Below, one piece after another: positions 58,121 through 64,000 of a stretch of DNA of 64,000 bases. The notes beneath the pieces are model-generated. The model saw only the letters and a program-made list of their open reading frames with translations, searched no databases and was not told the DNA's origin. Both the position numbers and the translations under genes were made by a program. The stretch is from assembly GCF_900143625.1 (NCBI RefSeq), contig NZ_FRFF01000140.1, positions 83,609 to 147,608 of the forward strand, written 5' to 3'. Source of the DNA: Nocardiopsis sp. JB363. GTDB taxonomy: Bacteria > Actinomycetota > Actinomycetes > Streptosporangiales > Streptosporangiaceae. Position 1 is the first letter of the stretch. Each line of letters begins with the position of its first letter.

Positions 58121-59086
58121 ATGACCGACCGCTGGGGCATCACCGTCCCCTTCGAGGGCATTCCCCTGCACGACCAACGCGCCCTCTTCGAAGAGCTTCC
58201 CGACCTCGGCTACACCGATGCCTGGTCGGCCGAGGCCAACGGCACCGACGCGTTCACGCCGCTGGCCCTGGCCAGTGTGTGGGCCCCGAGCCTGCGACTG
58301 GGCACCGCGATCGTGCCCGTCTACACCCGCGGCCCCGCGACCCTGGCGATGAGCGCCGCCACCATGGCCGCCGCCGCACCGGGTCGGTTCTCGCTGGGGG
58401 TCGGCACTTCCTCCAACGTGATCGTGCAGCGCTGGAACTCCATCCCCTTCGAGGAGCCCTACAAGAAGGTCCGCGACACCGTCCGCTTCCTGCGCGAGGC
58501 GCTCACCGGCCAGAAGGTCAAGGCCGAGTACGACACCTTCGAGGTCAAGGGCTTCACCCTCGGCGCCGTACCCCCGGAGCAGCCGCCGATCCTGATCGCC
58601 GCGCTGCGCCAGGGCATGCTGCGTCTGGCCGGCCGCGAGGGCGACGGAGCCATCATCAACTGGCTCTCGTCCGAGGACGTGCGCACCGTCGCGCCGATCG
58701 TCCGCGAGTTCGGTGCGGACAAGGAGGTCGTCGCCCGCATCTTCGCCATCCCCGACACCGACCCCGACACCGCTCGGGGGATCGGCCGCCGGGCCATCGC
58801 CGCGTACCTGAACGTGCCCGTCTACCGAGCGTTCCACGAGTGGTTGGGTCGTGAGGAGCTCGATCCCATGTGGAAGGCGTGGGACGAGGGCGACCGCAAG
58901 GGCGCGCTCGCGGCGATCCCCGACTCGGTGGTCGACGACCTCATCGTGCACGGGTCGGCCGAGTACTGCCGCGAGCGGATCGAGGCCTACGTGGAGGCCG
59001 GAGTGACCACCCCGGTGATCGCGCCGATCGCGCCGCCCTCCCAGGCCCCGACGGACATCATCCGCGCGCTCGCACCGCGAGGCTGA
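58121..59086 (+). CDS. LLM-class F420-dependent oxidoreductase
   Basis: 321-residue luciferase-like flavin or F420 enzyme. TIM-barrel motifs: ITVPFEGIPLHDQRALFEEL, YTDAWSAEANGTDAFTPLA, RLGTAIVPVYTRGPATLAMSAA, GRFSLGVGTSS. The pattern fits the subgroup of actinobacterial F420 oxidoreductases that includes TIGR-type LLM families. AGGAG lies five bases before ATG 58121. The substrate is unknown. It ends at a perfect terminator shared with the convergent PucR-type gene. Confidence 0.92.
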   Translation: MTDRWGITVPFEGIPLHDQRALFEELPDLGYTDAWSAEANGTDAFTPLALASVWAPSLRLGTAIVPVYTRGPATLAMSAATMAAAAPGRFSLGVGTSSNVIVQRWNSIPFEEPYKKVRDTVRFLREALTGQKVKAEYDTFEVKGFTLGAVPPEQPPILIAALRQGMLRLAGREGDGAIINWLSSEDVRTVAPIVREFGADKEVVARIFAIPDTDPDTARGIGRRAIAAYLNVPVYRAFHEWLGREELDPMWKAWDEGDRKGALAAIPDSVVDDLIVHGSAEYCRERIEAYVEAGVTTPVIAPIAPPSQAPTDIIRALAPRG

Positions 59087-59090
59087 TCCC

Positions 59091-59141
59091 CGGTCGGGGT
59101 GTTCTCGTACGCGCATCGGTGTGACGAGAACATCCCGACCG
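59091..59141. terminator. Bidirectional terminator LLM/PucR genes
   Basis: CGGTCGGG with CCCGACCG and TGTTCTCGT with ACGAGAACA make an 18-base stem around a 14-base loop. Confidence 0.85.
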
Positions 59142-59173
59142 TTCGGTATGTCCGAGTATCGGGCCGGGCCCAC

Positions 59174-60352
59174 CTACTCCGCGCCCGACGGCCCCAGGAG
59201 ACGACGCGCTCGGAGCACCAGCTCCAACCCGAACCGTTCGGCGGGTTCCCGCAGGCCGGGGCCGAACAGCTCCTCCAACTGCCGCATCCGGTACCGCACC
59301 GTCTGTGGGTGGACGCGCAACCGTTCGGCCGCCTCGTTGGCGTTGAACCCCGACTCCAACCACGCCAGCAACGTGTCGGCCATCCGGTCCCGCTGCTGTT
59401 CGCGCATGCCCTCCAACGGCGCCAGTCGGGTACGGGTCATCGCCGCCATGAGTTCGGTGTCCCGCGACAGCAGGAGTTCCGTCAGATGGTCGCCCCACCG
59501 CAGCACACCGGCCCCCGGCAGCACGCCCGACCGCACCAACTCGCCGAGCTCCCTGGCGCGCGCCAGGGACACATGCGCCTGCTCCAGAGGCACCGTGGGA
59601 CCCAGGACGGCCCCGAACCCCCGCAACGACCGCTCCAACGACCGCAGGCGTCCCGGCCCCTCCGGGTCGGGGATCAGGGCGCACGGCTCCAACCGTTCCA
59701 GGTCCATCAGCACGTCCTGTGGCGGTATCGGAGCCGCGCCTTCCGGATCGTCCTCGTACAGCAACGCCACGGCCACCCGTTCCGGCATGCGCCACCGGGC
59801 CGCCCGCGCCAACGTCGACAACGCACCCGGCTCCGGTTCGGTCCCGGTCTCGGCCAACAACACCTCCAACAGCCGGGACCGTCGGCGCCGTAACGCCTCC
59901 ACCCCGTCCCCGCGCGCCTGCGCGTACCCCTCGGCCGCGGCCGAGGAGATCTCCTCCTGGAACACGAAGAGCGCCTCACCCAGCGTGGCCATGTGGTCGC
60001 GGTCCAACGCCTCGGTCCGGGCCAGACGCCGCCAGGCCACCGCCGCCGACGTGCGCATACCCGTGTGCAGGCACTCCAGGGTGCGGCCCTGCCGGGCCTC
60101 GCTCGCCCCGAAGGACCGGAAGGTCCGCAGCAGGGAGTCCCGTCGGGGGGCGTCCCTTCCGTGTTCAATCCGGTCCAGGAACGCGTGCACGGCGGTGTCG
60201 ATCGCGCGCCGGATCTGGTCGGTGTGCTCGGCGTCCAAGGGACCGGAGTGGGTCTCGGCGCGCCGCCGGATCCCCGCCAAGGCTTCCTCGACCAGGCCGG
60301 GGACTATGGGACGGAGGGCGTCGGGAGCGCCCTCCCGAAGTCGATACGACAT
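59174..60352 (-). CDS. PucR/CdaR-type transcriptional regulator
   Basis: 392 residues. An N-terminal sensing part with an RsbR-like helical region (VEEALAGIRRRAETH, ECLHTGMRTSAAVAWRRLARTEAL) precedes a C-terminal PucR helix-turn-helix: GFNANEAAERLRVHPQTVRYRMRQLEELFG. ATG 60352 has GGAGGTG five bases upstream. Such proteins often regulate purine, amino-acid or secondary pathways. The target is unknown. It diverges from a lipoprotein gene across 245 bases. Confidence 0.9.
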   Translation of the reverse strand: MSYRLREGAPDALRPIVPGLVEEALAGIRRRAETHSGPLDAEHTDQIRRAIDTAVHAFLDRIEHGRDAPRRDSLLRTFRSFGASEARQGRTLECLHTGMRTSAAVAWRRLARTEALDRDHMATLGEALFVFQEEISSAAAEGYAQARGDGVEALRRRRSRLLEVLLAETGTEPEPGALSTLARAARWRMPERVAVALLYEDDPEGAAPIPPQDVLMDLERLEPCALIPDPEGPGRLRSLERSLRGFGAVLGPTVPLEQAHVSLARARELGELVRSGVLPGAGVLRWGDHLTELLLSRDTELMAAMTRTRLAPLEGMREQQRDRMADTLLAWLESGFNANEAAERLRVHPQTVRYRMRQLEELFGPGLREPAERFGLELVLRARRLLGPSGAE

Positions 60353-60597
60353 GTCACCTCCGGCGCGGACGCACGGCGGAGCCGTTCGGGGCACGCCCGC
60401 GCGTGCTCTGTGCGCCAGAGGTCCATCACACCAGAGGGGTCGGGCTCGGACAAGACCGGATCCGGGCGGGGAGAGAGCGGCATCCGTGTTCTGCCTGGTC
60501 CTCGGACGCGAGTAGTCACGGAACGGGTGAATGCGGTAACAATGGTGCGCCCAGACCGACCCCCGGTCGACCGAACCCGCTCCCGGAAGGCACCCCC

Positions 60598-61077
60598 ATG
60601 CGACGCGCCCTATTGTGCTCCCTGCCCCTGACACTGGCCCTGGCCCTGTCCGCCTGCGGTGGCGAAGAAGAGAGCCCCGACGAAGGCGCCGCGGAAGCAG
60701 CCGACGCGGCCGGCGGCGACGCCGAGGCGTCCGCCCAGATCGTCGCCGAAGGTTTCGTCGCGGCGCTGAACTCCGACGACGCCGACGCGGCCTGCGCCCT
60801 CATCGACGAGGCCGCCCAGTCCGCCGTCATCGCCCAGAGCGAGGACGGCGAGGACTGCGTCGCCGCGTTCCCCGACTACGCGCAGACCCTCCCCGACAGC
60901 GAGTCCATCGAGATCGGCGAGATCACCGTCGGTACCGACCTGGACGGTGAGACCGAGATCGCCACCGTCACCCTCGACCACTCCGACGAGGACGCCGGAG
61001 CCCTGGAGGTGCGCGAGTCCGAGGACGGCCAGTGGCGTGCCACCCGCATCCCGGGCACCACCCTCGGCGGCGCCTGA
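60598..61077 (+). CDS. Small lipoprotein
   Basis: 159 residues. The signal peptide ends in LALALSACGG, with a lipobox LSAC. The mature part is very acidic (EEESPDEGAAEAAD, SEDGEDCVAAF) with a DUF4878-like fold: FVAALNSDDADAACALIDEA. Two cysteines in the mature part may pair. ATG 60598 follows GGAAGG. It looks like an exported protein of unknown role. A hairpin follows. Confidence 0.85.
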   Translation: MRRALLCSLPLTLALALSACGGEEESPDEGAAEAADAAGGDAEASAQIVAEGFVAALNSDDADAACALIDEAAQSAVIAQSEDGEDCVAAFPDYAQTLPDSESIEIGEITVGTDLDGETEIATVTLDHSDEDAGALEVRESEDGQWRATRIPGTTLGGA

Positions 61078-61092
61078 TCCCGGCCGTGACGA

Positions 61093-61127
61093 GAGGAACA
61101 CCCCACCGGGCGACCGGTGGGGGCCTC
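61093..61127 (+). terminator. Terminator of the lipoprotein gene
   Basis: GAGG, CCCCACCGG and their partners CCGGTGGGG and CCTC form a stem around GCGA. Confidence 0.65.
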
Positions 61128-61210
61128 GTCCGCGCCGCTTCTGAAAGAGTGGTGCACCGCGGGCACGGCATCACCACGTGCCCCGTGGCACACAGAGAAG
61201 GAGATGCGCG

Positions 61211-61534
61211 ATGATCCTCATCGTCGTCAAGTACCGGGTCAAGCCCGAGGCCAAGGACACGTTCCTCGACGAGGTCGCCGAATTCACCGCGGCCACCCGG
61301 GCCGAGCCCGGCAACCTGTGGTTCGAGTGGTCCCGCAGCGTCGAGCGCGACGACGAGTTCGTGCTCGTCGAGGCGTTCAAGGACGACGCCGGTGAGGCCC
61401 ACGTCAGCAGTGACCACTTCAAGGCCGGGCTGGCCTCGATGAAGCCGTTGCTGGCCGAGACCCCGCAGATCGTCAGCCGCGTCGTGGAGGGCGAGGGCTG
61501 GGACCGGATGGGCGAACTCACCATCGACGAGTGA
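61211..61534 (+). CDS. Antibiotic-biosynthesis monooxygenase-like (ABM) protein
   Basis: 107 residues, a dimeric alpha+beta barrel of the ABM/YgiN type: ILIVVKYRVKPEAKDTFLDE, then TRAEPGNLWFEWSRS and FVLVEAFKDDAGEAHVSS, HFKAGLASMKPLL. Such proteins are putative quinol monooxygenases or heme-linked enzymes. AAGGAG lies before ATG 61211. The gap to the aldo/keto reductase gene on the same strand is 53 bases, so they may be co-transcribed. Confidence 0.88.
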   Translation: MILIVVKYRVKPEAKDTFLDEVAEFTAATRAEPGNLWFEWSRSVERDDEFVLVEAFKDDAGEAHVSSDHFKAGLASMKPLLAETPQIVSRVVEGEGWDRMGELTIDE

Positions 61535-61587
61535 CGACACGGCTGAGAAGACACCGCTGAGAAGACACGGCTGAAGGGGAACGGACG

Positions 61588-62637
61588 TTGGACACCTACG
61601 TGGCGGACACGGATCGGTACGAGCACCTGGAGTACCGCTCCTGTGGCGACAGTGGGCTGCGACTGCCCCGGCTGTCGCTGGGACTGTGGCAGAACTTCGG
61701 CAACGACCGGAGCTTCGAGAACCAGCGCCGCATCCTGCGCCGCGCCTTCGACCTGGGCGTCTTCCACCTGGATCTGGCCAACAACTACGGTCCGCCGCCG
61801 GGAAGCGCCGAGGAGAACCTCGGCCGGATCCTGGCCCGGGACCTGGGCCGCTACCGGGACGAGTTGGTGATCACCACCAAGGCCGGCTGGACCATGGGTC
61901 CCGGACCGCACCAGCAGGGCGGCTCGCGCAAGTACCTGCTGTCCTCGCTGGACCGTTCCCTGGCGCGGATGGGTCTGGACTACGTCGACGTCTTCTACAG
62001 CCACCGGCCCGACCCGGACACCCCGCTGGAGGAGACCATGCTGGCCCTCCACCACGCGGTGGTGTCCGGACGGGCCATGTACGCGGGCATCTCCTCCTAC
62101 GGGCCCTCGCTGACCCGCAAGGCGGCGGCGATCATGCGCGACCTCGGCACGCCCCTGGTCGTGCACCAGCCCTCCTACTCGATGCTCAACCGCTGGGTGG
62201 AGGACGGTCTGCTGGAGGCCACCGCGGACGAGAAGATGGGCGTGGTGGCGTTCTCCCCGCTGGCCCAGGGGTTGCTGACCGACCGGTACCTGGACGGTTC
62301 GGTGCCCCCGGGCTCCCGCGCCGGGGTGGGGCGGCCCAGCTGGCGGGACAACATGCTCACCGACGAGGTCCTGGATCGGGTGCGGGGATTGAACCGGATC
62401 GCTCTCGAACGCGGTCAGACCCTGGCGCAGATGGCGATCTCCTGGGTGCTGCGCGACCGTGGGCCGCGCACGGTGACGACCGCGCTCGTCGGGGCGTCCA
62501 GCGTCGAGCAATTGGAGCAGAACCTCAAGGCGGTGGACTCCACGGAGTTCACCGAGGAGGAGCTGCGTGACATCGACCGGTGGGCGATCAACTCCGACAT
62601 CAACATCTGGTGGGGCGCCACGGCGTCCAAGGAGTAA
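61588..62637 (+). CDS. Aldo/keto reductase (YghZ/Gpr-like)
   Basis: 349-residue NADPH-dependent reductase. The set DLANNYGPPPGSAEENLG, TKAGW and VFYSHRPDPDTPLEETM gives the Asp, Tyr, Lys and His of the active site and matches the YghZ/L-glyceraldehyde-3-phosphate reductase group. TTG 61588 has AAGGGGA upstream. A weak hairpin lies beyond its stop. The reaction may be aldehyde detoxification; the substrate is inferred from family. Confidence 0.92.
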   Translation: MDTYVADTDRYEHLEYRSCGDSGLRLPRLSLGLWQNFGNDRSFENQRRILRRAFDLGVFHLDLANNYGPPPGSAEENLGRILARDLGRYRDELVITTKAGWTMGPGPHQQGGSRKYLLSSLDRSLARMGLDYVDVFYSHRPDPDTPLEETMLALHHAVVSGRAMYAGISSYGPSLTRKAAAIMRDLGTPLVVHQPSYSMLNRWVEDGLLEATADEKMGVVAFSPLAQGLLTDRYLDGSVPPGSRAGVGRPSWRDNMLTDEVLDRVRGLNRIALERGQTLAQMAISWVLRDRGPRTVTTALVGASSVEQLEQNLKAVDSTEFTEEELRDIDRWAINSDINIWWGATASKE

Positions 62638-62677
62638 CGCCGCGCGGGTGGGGTTGATGGGTTTCTTGGTACTGGAT

Positions 62678-62691
62678 GCCCCTTTCGGGGC
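62678..62691 (+). terminator. Short hairpin before the LysR gene
   Basis: GCCCC/GGGGC around TTTC, 41 bases after the reductase stop. It could be a weak terminator or part of the LysR leader. Confidence 0.4.
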
Positions 62692-62841
62692 GTAAGACCC
62701 TTGTCCGGGAATCGGGTGTCACCTAGCTTGACCTCAACTCCCCGCCCGAAAGGCCGCCATGCCATCCCCCAGGCACCGGACGCCCTGCCCCGCCCTCTCG
62801 GCGTACTCCGACTCAGAACTCTCCCTTGGCGGGGGTCCACC

Positions 62842-63840
62842 ATGACCCCCGCCCAGCTCAGAGCGTTCTCCGCCGTGGTCCGCCTCGGTTCGGTCAAGAG
62901 CGCCGCCCAGGAACTGTGCGTCTCCGAGGCCGCTGTGTCCCTGCACGTCGGCAAGCTCCGTAAGCTCTTCGACGACCGCCTGTTCTCCCGCACCTCCTCC
63001 GGGCTGTCCCTCACCCCCGGCGGACTGCGGCTGGCGAGCCGCGCCGTCGAACTCATCGGACTCCAGGACCGTACGCTGCGCGAGGTCGGCCGGGCCCGCG
63101 ATGGCACCCGACTGCTGCGGATCGCGGTCACCGCCCTGTTCGCCGAACACGCCGCGCCGGGTCTCATCGAGCTGTTCGTGGGACGCGCCGACGACCTCGA
63201 CGTCGAGCTGAGCGCGCACCCCCCGGACCGGTTCGTCGAGCTGCTGGGCGAGCGCGCCGTCGACGTCGCGCTCGGCCCGATCCCACCGGAGACGGACCTT
63301 CTCGCCGCTGGGATGGTGTCCCGGCGCGTGCTCAAGTACCAACTGCTCACCGTGGTGGCGCCCGATCACCCCCTGTCCCGGGGCCGAATCGAACCCGAAC
63401 GCCTGCGCGAGTATCCCTGGATGCTCGGCCCCTCCGCGCTCGACCGCACCGGCCTGGTCCCGGCGGCGCTGCGGCGCATCGGGGTCCCGGAGTGCCGGCA
63501 GAGGGTGTTCCCCAGCCACTCCGCCGCCCTGGAGGAGGTCAAGCGGGGTTCGGGGATCGGCCTGGCCCTGAGTTTCGCGATCGGCCACGACCTGGCCGCC
63601 CGGAGGTTGGTGACCCCGTGCGGGCCGCCGGTGCGGACCTCGGGGGTCTGGGGCGCCACCACCCTGACCGACCAGGAGGAGGGGGTGGCGGGGGAGTTCG
63701 TCCGCTTCGCCACCACATCCCGCGCCACCCAGGCCATGCTCCGGGGGTCGGGTGTGCACCGAGGACGGTTCCGTCCGACCACCCACGTGACCTTGTGGCA
63801 CCACGGCGAGTTCGCCGCGGGGGTCCCTCTCCCGCGGTGA
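62842..63840 (+). CDS. LysR-type transcriptional regulator
   Basis: 332 residues. N-terminal winged helix: MTPAQLRAFSAVVRLGSVKS, then CVSEAAVSLHVGKLRKLFDD, the usual LysR DNA-binding pattern. The C-terminal co-inducer domain follows (RIAVTALFAEHAAPGLIELF, VDVALGPIP, SAALEEVKRGSGIGLAL). A C-terminal extension (STFRPTTHVTLWHHGEF type) is longer than the usual domain. ATG 62842 has only GGGGG upstream. It is on the same strand as the reductase but seems to have its own promoter. Effector unknown. Confidence 0.92.
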   Translation: MTPAQLRAFSAVVRLGSVKSAAQELCVSEAAVSLHVGKLRKLFDDRLFSRTSSGLSLTPGGLRLASRAVELIGLQDRTLREVGRARDGTRLLRIAVTALFAEHAAPGLIELFVGRADDLDVELSAHPPDRFVELLGERAVDVALGPIPPETDLLAAGMVSRRVLKYQLLTVVAPDHPLSRGRIEPERLREYPWMLGPSALDRTGLVPAALRRIGVPECRQRVFPSHSAALEEVKRGSGIGLALSFAIGHDLAARRLVTPCGPPVRTSGVWGATTLTDQEEGVAGEFVRFATTSRATQAMLRGSGVHRGRFRPTTHVTLWHHGEFAAGVPLPR

Positions 63841-63958
63841 CGCTCCAGGCCATGACGTATAGGAACCGGCCGAAGACGCGCCGATGGTCAGCGGGCCGGA
63901 ACGGTCGCCGGCCAGGTACTTGACGCCATTGAATCCTTGTGTGAGCGGTGGGGCGCCT

Positions 63959-64000
63959 GGGGTTGTGTTTCTTGGGGTCGTGTTTCTTGGGGTTGTGGGG
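63959..64000 (+). repeat. 15-base tandem repeat at the window end
   Basis: GGGGTTGTGTTTCTT (63959-63973), GGGGTCGTGTTTCTT (63974-63988) and a start of a third copy, GGGGTTGTGGGG. The repeat runs off the window. It lies in the non-coding gap after the LysR gene. Confidence 0.65.

Overview
The window is chromosomal DNA of a very G+C-rich actinomycete. The gene content fits the Streptosporangiales, most likely something Nocardiopsis-like: a LexA/NrdR/NrdJ block, an HrdB-type primary sigma factor with a long Lys/Ala-rich N-terminal part, a ParE/ParC pair in the same neighbourhood, DUF3145, DUF5998 and DUF7455 family proteins, an F420-type LLM oxidoreductase and many GTG or leaderless starts. The genus is an inference; no rRNA or tRNA was found to test it. 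No prophage, insertion sequence or CRISPR array was seen.

Layout. 0-7 kb: an acyl-CoA ligase cut by the window edge, diverging from leuS, then two small related membrane-anchored proteins and a lipoprotein hydrolase. 7-13 kb: lexA diverges from nrdR-nrdJ (class II ribonucleotide reductase) with tandem NrdR boxes; then a VapBC-like toxin-antitoxin pair and a CBS protein. 13-19 kb: two adjacent SPFH/band-7 membrane proteins and three opposite-strand small membrane or unknown proteins. 18.6-25.5 kb: rnhB, a membrane-anchored protein with two AAA+ domains, a sugar nucleotidyltransferase, a tyrosine phosphatase and two unknown or small proteins. 26-40 kb: a PAS-GAF-PP2C phosphatase, the primary sigma factor, yaaA, an acetyltransferase, parE, a Cds1-like PLP enzyme, a TPR protein, a beta-carbonic anhydrase and parC. 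40-50 kb: a secreted GH81 glucanase under a CebR-like box, a RecQ helicase with a C-terminal phosphoribosyltransferase-like domain, a PfkB kinase, a GNAT/NDP-forming acyl-CoA synthetase fusion, DUF5998, enoyl-CoA hydratase and an MBL hydrolase. 50-54 kb: a minus-strand module of sigma factor, small unknown protein and TPR-CHAT protease. 54-64 kb: DUF3145, DUF1707, an IMPase/ATP-grasp pair, PEBP, LLM oxidoreductase, a PucR-type regulator, a lipoprotein, a monooxygenase, an aldo/keto reductase and a LysR regulator.

Most of the window is ordinary housekeeping DNA. The stretch I consider most worth testing is 50.8-54.1 kb. There a sigma factor and a 131-residue protein are translationally coupled and followed by a caspase-like TPR-CHAT protein. 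The component types resemble the Csx29 (TPR-CHAT)/Csx30/sigma output of type III-E CRISPR (Craspase), but no CRISPR genes are present. The CHAT leader also carries two interleaved inverted repeats that could fold as a pseudoknot. This is a hypothesis from domain order and sequence, not a demonstrated system.
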